Origin: Plecoglossus altivelis
Taxonomy: Eukaryota > Chordata > Actinopteri > Osmeriformes > Plecoglossidae
Direction: 5' to 3'
DNA length: 64,000 bases
NCBI GenBank assembly: GCA_036571765.1
Contig: BROE01000003.1
Coordinates: forward strand, 15,144,055-15,208,054
Shown: in pieces, positions 44,494 through 56,376 of the stretch
Position numbering within the stretch: the stretch's first letter is position 1
Layout: each line of letters opens with the position of its first letter
Program-made: the position numbers and the translations under genes
The notes under the pieces: model-generated
Database searches by the model: none
Told to the model about the DNA's origin: nothing
The model's input: only the letters and a program-made list of their open reading frames with translations

Positions 44494-44808
44494 CGCCTCA
44501 CGTTCAACCACTCACGTCCAACGCCTCACGTTCAACCACTCACGTCCAACGCCTCACGTCCAACGCCTCACGTTCAACCACTCACGTCCAACGCCTCACG
44601 TCCAACGCCTCACGTCCAACGCCTCACATCCAACGCCTCACGTCCAACACCTCACATCCAACGCCTCACGTCCAACGCCTTATGTCCGACCCCTCAAGTC
44701 CAACATTGTATGTCCAACGCCTCACGTCCAACGCCTCACGTCCAACGCCTCACGTCCAACGCCTCACGTCCAACGCCTCACGTCCAACGCCTCACGTCCA
44801 ACGCCATG
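44494..44808. repeat. 14-bp minisatellite (CGCCTCACGTCCAA), about 22 copies
   Basis: Continues directly from the 27-bp repeat and shares its CGCCTC...CCAA ends, so one may have arisen from the other. Variants include CACTCACGTCCAA, CGCCTTATGTCCGA and CATTGTATGTCCAA. Each unit carries CG and CACGTC. The 288-codon frame across it is an artefact. Confidence 0.95.
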
Positions 44809-45289
44809 CCAGGAAACCCCTCTCATTCAACTGCAGCTTCTTCCAGTTCACGTGCACCGTCCAACCAACGAGTCAAACTTCTACATTTTCCCTGTAGAGA
44901 GGACGAGGACGAGCACGATATCCTGAATGTTGAAACCAGAAAACCATTCCATGGCATGGTTAGTTGGGCAGACTTGAATTTCACCCAGCTTGCATCATGC
45001 TAGCTTCCCATCACCCTGGGAATCAAGGAGTCAAAGTTGCAAAGTAGCGTCGTTTCCAGTGAGGAGATGCGCAGCATTAGGCCTTAGTAGAGTTAAACAC
45101 TGTAGAAGATGCTTCCTACTGTCTTAGAAAATCCAAACAATTACACTGACGTTGGGACATTATCTATCGTACTCCTGCACTCAATGGTTCCAGGATTTGA
45201 TGAGATTGGATTAGAAATTGCGAGCAGAGAAACTCCCCTGATGCAAGTAAGAACCACTGCCTTGCCTTCAACTTGCCTTTCCTTCCAAG

Positions 45290-45322
45290 CTCTCTCTCCC
45301 TCTTTCTCTCTCTCCCTGTCTG

Positions 45323-45365
<43 letters not shown>

Positions 45366-45535
45366 GTCTCTCTCTCTGTTTCTCTCTGTCCCTCTCTCTC
45401 TCTCTCTCTTTCTCTCTCTGTCTGTCTGTCTGTCTGTCTTTCTCTCTCTCTCTCTCTCACTTTCCCTTTGTCTCTCTCGCGTTCTCTCTCTCTCTGTCTC
45501 TCTCGCTGTCTCTCTGTGTCTCTCCCCACCTCACT
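45290..45535. repeat. CT-rich tract
   Basis: Clean CT runs, (TCTG)n at 45418-45439, and CTCTCGCTGTCTC. Confidence 0.92.
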
Positions 45536-46944
45536 CCCCTCAGACCCTCACTCGTTCTCCAGCACTATGAAAACAAAGTGAATTATTCATAACCCTACAG
45601 GGCCGTGTGAGGAACCAGTGCAATGTATGCGCATTTCTAAAATGGCCGTTTGGCTTTGGAGGTTCTCTCCGCAGAGACGTACACGGAGTCAAAGACCCTA
45701 CAACCGTGGCCGCGATGCCGACAGCCAGACCCCTACTCACCCTTACCTAACACGCTCACGGTGTCGTGGGTGTTTCACCGCCGTGTGTGTGTGGGTGACA
45801 CGCGATGAGAAACGAAGCGAAAAAAAATTGGATTATTGGAGGAAGTCCAAACGGATGAAAAAGAAACGGAGAAGGAGAGAGACAGAAGCTGGACGAGGAA
45901 ACCCGAGAGGCTGGGAGGAAGGCCGTCAGGTTAGCAGCAGCTTAGCTTGTGCTTCAGTCCCTCAGGCAGGGGTGGTGCAGGGAGGTGACGTCACCAACGC
46001 CCTCATCCCTTGACCTCATGATCAGTGGAACATGCTGGTCCTGCCCTGGGGGTCAGCAGGCCAGACCACAGTGTACAGCTATCACAGCCTGCCTTCAGAA
46101 CACCGCCTTGCTACTTTCTGTCCAGATGGCCATGATGAGTATCCGTGCGCTCGATGATATTTCAGAACCCTGCTTCCTTAATCGGGAACATTTCACATGT
46201 GGCTGAGTGAGGACAGTCTGAATGATTTCCGATCGGTGTGATGTTGCTTTGCTGAGTACACAGAGCCATTTGCGAGAGTATTCTTGGTGAAACCATTGTA
46301 TAAAGCAACACACTGTCCTCTATCAAGCGACACCTTCAGAATGACCGGTATGGAAAGGTACATCATGGCTATCCTTGACAGGGTTGTCATCACAAGTGAG
46401 AAAGAGAGTGGCTATACCATCCTTCGAATTGTATTCACAGACGCACGCCCCCATCCGCACACACTATCCCAGGCACTAAGACAAACCTGGTACGGTTTGA
46501 GCTTGATGCTATAGTGATGTTAGCCTAGCTAGGCTAACCTAGCTCTGGATCCTTTCGAGGATCCCAGTTTGATGTTAAGCCCGGCCAATTGACTTAACGA
46601 TCCCTCCCTAAGCTGTGCCGAACAATAAGCTAGCTCACCAACACACCCCCATGAGCAAACACACTGGTACTGTACCCTGCAACCCGCACATTCTTTGCCC
46701 TCTCTCTCTCTCCCTCTCCATTCCACTCTCTCCTGGCCATACCTCCGCACATGCTCACTAAAGTAGCTCATCAGGATTAGCCTTTCTGTGTTAACAAAAG
46801 GCTGGTGAGCCCATCCCCGGCCCTGGGGCCACACACAGAGGGCCCGTATGGAAAATTAGCCATGCGCTAAAAGCCTGCATAATCAATACACTACAGTAGC
46901 TGCACAGCATCCCAATGCTGGAGATCTAACCTCAGCAGTCCCTA

Positions 46945-47085
46945 TCTCTCTCTCTGTCTCTCCCTTCCTATCTCTCTGTCTCTTTCTCTCACTCTCCTTC
47001 TCTCTTTCTCTCACTCTCCCCCTCTCTGTCCATTTCTGGTTCTGGCTCACTCTCTTTTTGTGTCTCTTTTTCTCTCTTTCATAAA
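46945..47085. repeat. CT-rich low-complexity stretch
   Basis: CTCTCTGTCTC and CTCTTTCTCTCACTC units with unique interruptions. Confidence 0.75.
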
Positions 47086-47879
47086 GAGAAGAGTTGTCGT
47101 AAAGTCAGTGTTGAATGGTTAGTATATCAATATCCTGGCTGGCTGGATCACACTGATCTAGCCTGAAAGGAAACTCTGCCCAGCAAGCACATTTTCAGGG
47201 ACCTACACTGGAGGGTAGCTCTGGCAGTTTGAAGCTCATTCTAAGGAATACTAAAGGGTCATTCACGGTGTGATATCATCAGAATCCCACGGCATCCCCC
47301 CGTTCGCTTTAGCTTCTCCTGGTGTGCCTTGGTGAGGAGGGGGTCGGGCTGGAAGGCTGGGCAGTTTCAATGATGTGTCGGGGAGATTTCACCATGGCAA
47401 GCTAGACTGGGCTGAACTAATGATGGCATCACCACCACAGCTGACATCACACATTCTGAACACAGATATCTGGTACCATATTACCCTGCAGGCAAACCCA
47501 CAGTCGATGCTACAACACACACGCACATCCACACACACACATCCACACACAAAAACTCACATAGACAAGCAAAAGGAGAGGACTGAGTAACTATACTGGA
47601 GGTTTTTCTGCATGACAGCCTACATCTATCTGGTACGAAGTACACAATTGACCAGGCTTCTTCATAGGAATGTTTCCTGGCTATGCTCTGCGATGGCCGT
47701 GCTGCTTGACATTTTCATAAATGGTACGTGACCTTTTATGGGTAAACTTCTATAGTTTAATCATGAACGGCTCCCATACGGTTTTCAATTAGCTGCTGCT
47801 AGTAGTACCAATCTGGAAAGATCTGGTTTGAGAGTGTATCTCTCGCTCTCTCTCTTCCACCAGCTCGATTTCCCTGCTT

Positions 47880-47880
47880 C

Positions 47881-47925
<45 letters not shown>

Positions 47926-47926
47926 A

Positions 47927-47956
<30 letters not shown>
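47880..47956. repeat. (TCTG)n tetranucleotide microsatellite
   Basis: About 19 units with one TATG variant. The reverse reading gives RQTD repeats. Confidence 0.96.
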
Positions 47957-47957
<1 letters not shown>

Positions 47958-49557
47958 GAGGTCCATGGTGTCTCTCCCACGTTTCCATACCTTGTGGTGT
48001 GTCTAGTTGTGTTGGGCTGAAACTGGTATGGCAGGGGGCTCTTTGATGGAGCCGACTATTAATAATCAATGATCCTCCCATGGGTGTCCGCCATAAATCC
48101 AGCCAGCCAATTTAGACCTGTTCACACAACAGAGCACAGCATCGCTAAAGCACACTCCAGCTCTTAATGCAGAGAGGATCAGCCTCTCTACTATACAGCA
48201 AGGCCCAGTCTGCCTCGATCACCCCACACCACGAGGGGAAAGCCCTCCCTGCAAGGGCCACTGTGTACCACAGCTACTACAAGCACAACCAAGGCAGAAG
48301 CGAGGGCTGGATTTCACCGCTGGATTGGCTAAAACAATCGGTGAGCGGAGGGTGTACGTTCCTAAAACAAAACACCAGGTACACAGTGGACGTTCTCAGT
48401 CAAGGGCTTAATCGCTGGAAGTCAAAAGGAACGCACAGGCAGACACACCAACAAGCGTGAACACGTGCCCCGTGTGTGCACACACTCACGCACACTCGTG
48501 CGGCACATAATCAAGTGCATAATCAAAAAGGAGGCATGGTTCAATTAGTCATACGCTAAGGAGCAGCAGATCCTTAGAGGAAACAGACTGTGTATCGCCT
48601 GTGGGTCGGGAGAACGGGGAGGGGGGAGGAGGTTGAGAGGAAGGTGGCAAGCGAGAGAGAGAGCTGGAGGAGAGAGAGCAGGGAAGGGAGAATATCAACA
48701 AGGTAAAAGAGAATATAAATGAAAGAGGCTAGCTATTGTATCAATAAACATTTTACCGGGGAAATAGTCCGCGTCAAGACGAACGGCGCAGCACAAGTTT
48801 GAGGAGTTGCTGCTGTGTGACTTTGGTAGTGGCTTCAACACGTGGACGTCATGATCAGAGTATAGCAAACAAGAACACACACCCACACGGCACAATGCTC
48901 CTACACGCATGCGATCATCTAGACAGCCTGCTAGTTCAGGAGGATGTGCTTCCAGTAGCGCGCTGTGCAGCGTCGCACCAGACCAATAGGAGATCCCACC
49001 TGGGAACACCCACAAACCCCCTGGCCATGGAGAAGCCCTCCGCACCATCAGGACGCATCACTAACCCTGATGTTCTGTCCCCCGCACCCTGTCTTCACGG
49101 GCTGTTATGACATGACCAGCAGGTTGCCAGAGAGAGGACGATGTGGTCACGGTACTACCATTGGAAAAAACGGAATCGAATTACAGCGGCTCCATGGATA
49201 CCTCAGGGTCGGATGGGATTCCATCACCACGGGCCGTTTTTCAAAGAACCCGCATTGAGTCTTGGCCGGAGTGCACTGAGAGAGGAACAATGCGGCGCAA
49301 TGGGGAGGCTGAACGTTAAGAGACAAGCCTCGCATTACTGATTCTCCCGCTGCTTCTCACAGGTTAGAGGAGGATATGGGAACTTGGAGGGGTTAATACG
49401 AAAGTGTCTTTTACATCTGTTAATATCCATGTCCAATTACCGAGAGGAGCCGCAGCCCTGCTGTTCTCTCGGTAGACATAAATATTTCACTGTTTACTCC
49501 ACTGCTGCCCTTAAACCCTCACCACGCGATGAGCACAGCAGCGTGTGTGCGTGTGAT

Positions 49558-49745
49558 CAAGAGAGAGAGAGGCGCAGAGAGAAAGAGAGACAGAAAGAGG
49601 AGTAGAGGGGCTGAGCGAGAGTAAGAGAGATGAGGGCATTGAAAGGGAAAACAAGAGAGGCAGGGAGAGAGAAAGAAGGGGTCGGGAGAAGGAGAGAAAG
49701 ACAGGAGGCATAGAGAGAGGGACTGTAAGAGAGAGAGAGAGTGCG
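49558..49745. repeat. GA-rich purine tract
   Basis: Irregular GAGAGA with occasional T and C. Confidence 0.82.
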
Positions 49746-49977
49746 AGCTGCACCACACAGGCTAAGTGAATGAAGAGATGGCGTGGCAAATGAATGTGCG
49801 TCGACCCACTTTTTGCATTTCAGCCGGGGAAATAAAAGCATGCACGAGGCAGCAGCGAGGCCTGACTATTGATCTGCATCAGGAGGTCTAGAACCATATC
49901 TGGGTCAGACCCAGTCACTTTCATCTGCGGATGGAGGTGACAGCATGCAGCTCTGAGAGTGGCCTCCACGCTGGGCA

Positions 49978-50056
49978 GCACACACACACACGCGCGTGCA
50001 CACACACGCACACACACACACACACACAGACACACAGACACGCGCACACGCGCACG
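49978..50056. repeat. (CA)n/(CG) compound microsatellite
   Basis: CACACACGCGCGTGCACACA, then a clean CA run and CGCGCACACGCGCACG. Confidence 0.9.
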
Positions 50057-50209
50057 ACGGATTGAGCCCATCAGATTAACTAATTTATAAGGTGAAAGAG
50101 AGGCATTGTAATTCAAGGTGATCAACGAATCTCAAACGAATACAAGAAATCTTAGACGACTTCCTCCCCTGGCCTTATCTGGTTTCCTCCGCTCGGTGTG
50201 CAGTGGAAG

Positions 50210-50262
50210 GGTGGGCAGGGTGGCAAGGAGACAAGGTGGCAGGGTGGCAGGGTGGCAGGATC
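50210..50262. repeat. (GGTGGCAG)n array
   Basis: About six 8-bp units, the first ones diverged. Confidence 0.82.
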
Positions 50263-50447
50263 TGAAACTCGATCCCACTTTTTAGCAGATAGGCTGGCTG
50301 TTCCCTGGGCGTCCACCGCTCGCTTGCATGTGTGCGTGCGTTCACCTGAGTGTGCGTGTCTGCAAGTGGAGCAGATGTGAAGAACACCTCCATCTCAGCT
50401 AAATGCCCCACCCCCATCTCCTCTTCTTCTGACTGTTTTCTTTGATA

Positions 50448-50505
50448 TTCCCCCCCCTACTTCCCCCCACCCCCCACCCCTCACCCCCCCTCCTCCCCCA
50501 TCTCC
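50448..50505. repeat. C-rich tract
   Basis: CCCCCCCTAC, CCCCCCACCCCCCACCCC and CCCCCCCTCC; G-quadruplex potential on the minus strand. Confidence 0.8.
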
Positions 50506-51732
50506 CTGCTCTTGTGTCGTGACTGCCTGCCAAGTGCAGTGATTACCGAAGGGGGAGTTGGTGAAGGAGCGAGTGATCGAGCATGACTCTGCACCAGCAC
50601 CGGGATCGCTCTCCCCCTCACCACTGGAGGGGGGTCTACAGCGTCCACAGCAACCGTACTGCTTGCAGAGCGGTTCAGAAACACTCGCTGCCCACAGCAA
50701 GAACCTTGACTCAACCACCAAACCTCTACAGCGTGATCGACGCTACATCAACGCCCTGAGCTGAGGGCGTTGGTTTCTCCCGCCTCACATCTGATTGGCA
50801 GGACTCGGGTCGCTTGTCCTAGGAAACAGGACATCCTGCCGCAGGAGACAAACAGGAAATGCAGAGCAGCACGTGAAAGACGGCCCGAACGTTCCATTTC
50901 GATGCAGCGGGTTGAATGTTCCTGAATGTTCTCTGGCTCAGACACGCTCACGTACTAACGTCGACACGGAAACACTTGATAGACCCTCTAGACAAGCCGT
51001 GCTTCTCATTTAGACAAACACACGCACGCACAAACAGAGGCACAGACAGGTACATACCTTGATGTATTGCCTATTACATTGCTGTGACAGGGTTGGCAGT
51101 GGGCCTAGAGCAGGGGATAGTTTATGATGGGAATAATATCAGCGGTTAAAAATAACTTTATTAGGAAATGAGGCTCTGAGACAGCATAGCCTGTAGCTTC
51201 ACTGACAGCAGACGGAGATAAGAACCGGCCAATGACAATCAGTCCACAACAATGTGCATGCACGGAGGTAGCACCTGAAGCTAACAGGCTTTAGCGACCT
51301 CGTTCGCCTGCCTACGACCGGAACAATGTCACGGCAATTCTGGCTGTGTAGCTGGTTATTGATTCAAATACTGTGGCTTTTTTTTTAGCTCGTGGACGCT
51401 TCTGGAAGTATAATTGGTGCATGGCCTCATTCATAAAATGCAGCCTATATATCGCCTAACAGTGTTTTTTAAAGTCACGGTTTTCAGTGCTCTTTCAGTT
51501 ATATTGAGTTCCCATCATTTGGTATCCTCGCCATCACAACCACACAAACATACAGTAGCACACACAAACACAGAGACACACAAACACACATAAGTACACA
51601 CACGCGCACGCACACAGCTCAGCCATGCAGCTTAACCAATCAATAACCCCAGAAGAGTGTAGGAGATGAAGTCTCCATTTCTCCAAAGCTGCCATAATGA
51701 CCTAATAAGTCTGCCTGTGGTCCTGCTGTAAA

Positions 51733-51734
<2 letters not shown>

Positions 51735-51787
<53 letters not shown>
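51735..51787. repeat. (GT)n microsatellite
   Basis: About 50 nt of uninterrupted GT. Confidence 0.95.
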
Positions 51788-51791
<4 letters not shown>

Positions 51792-52312
51792 CTGTGTGTG
51801 GACAGATGTGGGTTAAAAGACTTTCTCTGCCATTTGAGTAACCAAGAAAAAGTCAGTTTCTCCCTCCCAGTTCTTCTCAGGTATTGGAAAATGCCATGTC
51901 ACCACCATTACACGACCCAAGTCACACAGATGGGTGTTACTCAGCAGAACAAGAGCATTCACCCTGCCATTCCAACCCCAGGGCTGATGGTTATACTTGC
52001 TGACTGTATGTCACCTATCTGCGGGGGGTGACAAACAGCAGGTTCTTTAGCATTGTGTCGCTCTTCACGCGTGGTGCTGAGGAACATCTCATGACACGGG
52101 TTAAGACAGGTCTCTCCCGACTCCACTGCTAGGATCTGTTCATGCTGGCACGTGCCCATTGTACAGATAGTTGTTTATGTACAGGTTAGGCCTATGTTAT
52201 ACTGATATATTCTCACGGTATATTGAACGATGTTCCGTACTGTAAGACAAGGTAGTCAGCAGTAGTTCCCATTCTAGAAACGCCAGATGGTGATGGAAAA
52301 ACAGGCATCTAA

Positions 52313-52690
52313 CCCCACACCCTGCATCTACCCTCACATGTGCATCTCAGAATCAGAATCGGTTTTATTCGCCATGTAAGATATACACAGAATTTACTGT
52401 GGCAGGGAAGTGCAAACATAGAACATATATGAAACATAATGCAGGTAGATGAAAATACAACAAAAATCCATTATACAATTATTATAAAATTATTATAGAT
52501 ATATTATAAATTATTATAAAATCTATTATACTATCTATCCCCACACCCTGAATCTACCCTCACATGTGTATCTCTCCACACACACCCTGCATCTACCCTC
52601 ACATGTGCATCTATACACACAGGCCCTGCATATACCCTCACATGTGTATCTCTCCACACACACCCTGCATATACCCTCACATGTGACATT
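52313..52690. repeat. 39-bp minisatellite split by an inserted element
   Basis: Units of CCTGCATCTACCCTCACATG plus TGTATCTCTCCACACACAC recur about every 39 nt from 52537 to 52690 (CCCTCACATG at 52558, 52596, 52635, 52674). One more unit stands alone at 52313-52347, on the far side of the retrotransposon-like segment. Confidence 0.88.
52348..52535 (-). repeat. Probable non-LTR retrotransposon 3' fragment within the 39-bp array
   Basis: Starts 'cagaatcagaatcggttttattcgccatgtaagatatacacagaattt', a very common teleost repeat end (reverse complement of a tail with tandem GATTCTG). It continues with 'gtgcaaacatagaacatatatgaaacataatgcaggtagatgaaaata' and ends in a TTATAAAATTATTATA stretch. Confidence 0.6.
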
Positions 52691-52779
52691 ACAGTAAACA
52701 GGAATCACAGAAACGTATCCTGCTTGCCTGCTCTCGTGAGGCAGTAAAGAACACACATGCACTGCAAACGTGGGATGGT

Positions 52780-52789
52780 TTGTGTGTGT

Positions 52790-52828
<39 letters not shown>

Positions 52829-52868
52829 TGTGTGTATGTGTGTTTCTGTACGTGTGTGTGTACGTGTG
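52780..52868. repeat. (GT)n microsatellite, interrupted
   Basis: GT runs with TATG and TACG steps. Confidence 0.9.
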
Positions 52869-53711
52869 TACGCTTGATAGACCTGCTTTATGAAGTCGGC
52901 GCTGTACGAGGTGAGTTGTTAGTTGCAGCAAGCATTTGAAATCTCTCGTTGGAATCCATTCACTCCACGTTAAACACATTTTCACCCAACCCCCTCGCTC
53001 AGTAAACAAAATGAATTGTGTGTTTTGCGAGGAGACGTCTACATGTTCACTGCAAGAAGCAGCTGTGGTACTCCCGTCTGTGGCTGTACTCAACACACAC
53101 ACACAGCTCCCATAGGTGTACAGGCAGACAGTAATTAGGGGGAATAATTCACTAGTGTCTTTTCTCATCTTTCCCACGGTGATGTCATTAACCCTACCCA
53201 ATGATAATGGCGTGCTTCTCTCTGGGACTAAGGAAGAGAAAGTGTGGATGTGTGTTTGAGCGTGTGCACATATCCATGTCTGTGTTTGTAGGTGTTGGTG
53301 TACACAGTAATCCAGCGAGCTTGGAGCAGCCTCTCCTCTCAGATCTATCGCTGTTCGCTGACACTTGAAGTCGCTCCTCCAGTAAAGCGCTCTGCTCGGC
53401 GCAGAGGAAGCAGACAAGGTGTATTGATGTAGAAAAAAGATCCATCTCCTGCTGTTCCAGACCCCCAGACGGCCTCAACACCATGGAGCTACGCTAGATT
53501 GCAACAAGCACTATTGGTCACCAATCTACTTGCAACGTGGAATATTGGGAACAATACAACTGCACGCAGACAGTCAGTCATTTCTGCTCTTGCCATTTAG
53601 GAAGTAGCAGCCTTCAGTGAGGTGGGGCTGTGATCTCTGTGGGAGCCAGTATTTAGTTGTGATCCTAAAAAGGTCCCGGTTGAGCAGTTTGAGTTGAATG
53701 TGTTTGAGGAG

Positions 53712-54070
53712 ATCAGATACTGTACATGTCCCAGATCTGGTAAATGATCATGTAGAGTTCTGATACTGGACATGTCCCAGGTCTGGTAAACAAGGGTGTG
53801 GAGTTCAGATACTGTACATGTCCCAGGTCTGGTAAATGATCGTGTAGAGTTCTGATACTGGACATGTCCCAGCTCTGGTAAACAAGGATGTGGAGTTCGG
53901 ATACTGTACATGTCCCAGGTCTGGTAAAGGATTGTGTAGAGTTCTGATACTGTACATGTCCCAGGTCTGGTAAAGGATTGTGTAGAGTTCTGATACTGTA
54001 CATGTCCCAGGTCTGGTAAACGAGGGTGTAGAGTTCAGATACTGTACATGTCCCAGCTCTGATAAACAAG
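53712..54070. repeat. 46-bp minisatellite, about eight copies
   Basis: Each unit contains GATACTGTACATGTCCCAGG, TCTGGTAAA and GTGTAGAGTTC. Two subtypes alternate (TGATCGTGTAGAGTTCTG and CAAGGGTGTGGAGTTCAG), suggesting duplication of a 92-bp pair. The reverse reading has Tyr/Ser/Leu frames of 104-118 codons without other support. Confidence 0.95.
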
Positions 54071-55033
54071 GTCAGTATCGCAGTGGCAGGAGAGAAGAGA
54101 AAGAAGGGGGGAATACAAGAGAGAAAGAATTTAATTGCCAGACTCCCTAGATTTACAAACCAATAGAATGTGAATCAAAAGGAGATAAAAACACGTCGCT
54201 AAAGGAGACGGCTGCTTCGTTAAAAGTCTTCGAGAAAGTTAAGAGAGGACACACGACATCGGCAGATCTCTAGACAATTTCTTCTAGCAGCGAATCCCAC
54301 TTGAGTGTGTAAAAACATCTAAGTACTTGGTTCATGTTTGCAAGACTAGATCGCTGTCTCCATTGTAACATGAAGCAGAAATCAACCTGAGACATGTTTT
54401 CCCATTTTAGTCCCAGAACCCAGACATGAGAATTCACCTCTAAATTCCTGCAACCGGTTAGTCCAGGTTATATGTAAATCAATGCACTGGAGGTAAATGT
54501 AGCTATTAAATCTTTTTATAGCAATGTACTGGAGGTGAATATTGTTATTACATTAAGTTCTCGAGGTCTGACCTATGAGACAGAAACATGAGGTCACCTT
54601 GATTCAGACAGTTGAACTGCGTGTGACATCGCAAAAGGAATTCCCCTGACGCAATCTGCACTTGCAAGTCATCCTTACAGACCCTTGGGGAACTTATAAA
54701 ATCAACAAACACAGATGGAACTTTTTCCTTGAGACGCACACCAGCCAACCCCCAACTGGCATCCAAGATGCAAGCGCTCAGGAATTTAGTTCATCATGTA
54801 AACATGTTTCCAGCCATGTCTCATTAGCTGAAATTCAGAGGATAGAATAGGGATAGAGAGAGGAGGGAAAGAAGGAGGGAAGTAAAGAGTGAAAATTGAG
54901 ATAGTATTTCATGTGGTCCAAAAGTTTTGTCGCTCGTACTTAATGCTAAAATACCCAAATCCCTGATGGAGAAATTAGCATCTCAAAAGACCCGGAGATC
55001 TCAATGTTAAAGCCATGCAGCTTTCCAGAGTAA

Positions 55034-55462
55034 ATGCAGTGCGGTAACTGCAGCTTAATGCAGTGTGGTAGGTGTAGCATAACACAATGTGGTAACTGCA
55101 GTGTAACGCAGTGTGGTAACTGTAGCATAACGCAGTGTGGTAACTGCAGCATAACACAATGTGGTAACTGTAGCATAACGCAGTGTGGTAACTGCACTGT
55201 AATGCAGTGTGGTAACTGCAGCATAACACAATGTGGTAACTGCACTGTAATGCAGTGTGGTAACTGCAGTGTAATGCAGTGTGGTAACTGCACCGTAACG
55301 CAGTGTGGTAACTGCAGTCTAATGCAGTATGATAACTGCAGCGTAACGCAGTGTGGTAACTGCACTGTAATGCAGTGTGGTAACTGCAGCGTAACGCAGT
55401 GTGGTAACTGCACTGTAATGCAGTGTGGTAACTGCAGCATAATGCAGTGTGGTAACTGCAAC
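55034..55462. repeat. 24-bp minisatellite, about 18 copies, open in several frames
   Basis: Unit GCAGTGTGGTAACTGCAGCA plus TAAC or TAAT. The period is a multiple of three, so frames stay open on both strands: a QCGNCSVT octapeptide on the plus strand and LPHCVTLQ and YHTALRCS on the minus strand. Confidence 0.96.
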
Positions 55463-55807
55463 ATCCTACGGTTTCATATCCACGTTTCTGTGCTTCCAGC
55501 TCTTTTGTGTGCAGTGCTGAACATGACGCCAGTGCATTAGTAGTGATCCACCAGGCACAGAGTATGCTTTCTAGACAAAGCAGACAGAGACAGATGGTTC
55601 CAGACAGATTAGAGGCTTGGGGGGAGAGGAACACCTTTCAGCAACAAAACTCAGTACATGACTTTGAACCCATCAGCGGAGACATGAGCAGAGAGATGGA
55701 TGTAGGGAGCAAAGGTCACTGTGGTCAGGGGATTGTCAGGGAGACAAGGAAGAGAGTTTTTTTATCAATGTGTTTCAGGGTCTCTATGACGCCCATTCTT
55801 CCTCTTG

Positions 55808-55918
55808 GATCCATCTCTCCCTCTCTCTGTCCCTCTCTCTGTCCCTCTCTCTCTCTCCCTCTCTCTCCCCCTCTCCCTCTCCCTCTGATTCTCTCTCTCC
55901 CCCTCTCTCTCTCTCATT
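55808..55918. repeat. CT-rich tract
   Basis: CTCTCTCCCTCTCTCTGTCC units. Confidence 0.9.
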
Positions 55919-56267
55919 TAAGGTTCGGCTCTAGTCCAGTAACACTATTCAAGAAACACCTATAATCTCTCAGTTATCTGGGTGTTCTTTGCGCTATATG
56001 TCTATCTTTTCATTTCATCTCAGCCTCCACCGACCTGAGCCCTTCCTCCCTCTCCCTTTCTCACGTCTTTACAAAAGCTCTCTTCAGCCAACGAAAGTGC
56101 CAATAGATAGACCATAAAAAGATAATTGTTGAATCTAAATGCCATGCTGTGCTTAGGAGCAAAGTTGAAGTAATAGTCATGATAATGAGACTGATAATGA
56201 CACAAGTCCTTAATCACAGGGCTTAGGGCCCGGCTTGGCTGGATAGATGGAGGGGGTTTACGCAGAC

Positions 56268-56376
56268 CACACACACACACACAAACATTATCCATCCGAA
56301 TGCGCTCGCTCATTAGACACACAAACATACACGTATATACACACACACACTCTCTCTCTCTCTCGCTCTCTCTCCC
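56268..56376. repeat. (CA)n and (CT)n microsatellites
   Basis: CA at 56268-56284 and 56338-56350, CT at 56351-56375. Confidence 0.85.

Noticed and set aside
44137..45003. 288-codon plus-strand open frame with His/Val/Gln/Pro repeats
   Set aside because: It runs across the 27-bp and 14-bp arrays in shifting frames. The 5' and 3' parts are unrelated unique sequence without coding character.
53712..54070. Regularly spaced repeats that might suggest a CRISPR array
   Set aside because: There are no unique spacers between repeats, units are contiguous, and the genome is eukaryotic. The same applies to the 23-, 24- and 39-bp arrays.
54975..55634. 219- and 172-codon minus-strand frames with YHTALRCS and LPHCVTLQ repeats
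   Set aside because: Produced by the 24-bp array, whose period is a multiple of three. Three frames are open at once.
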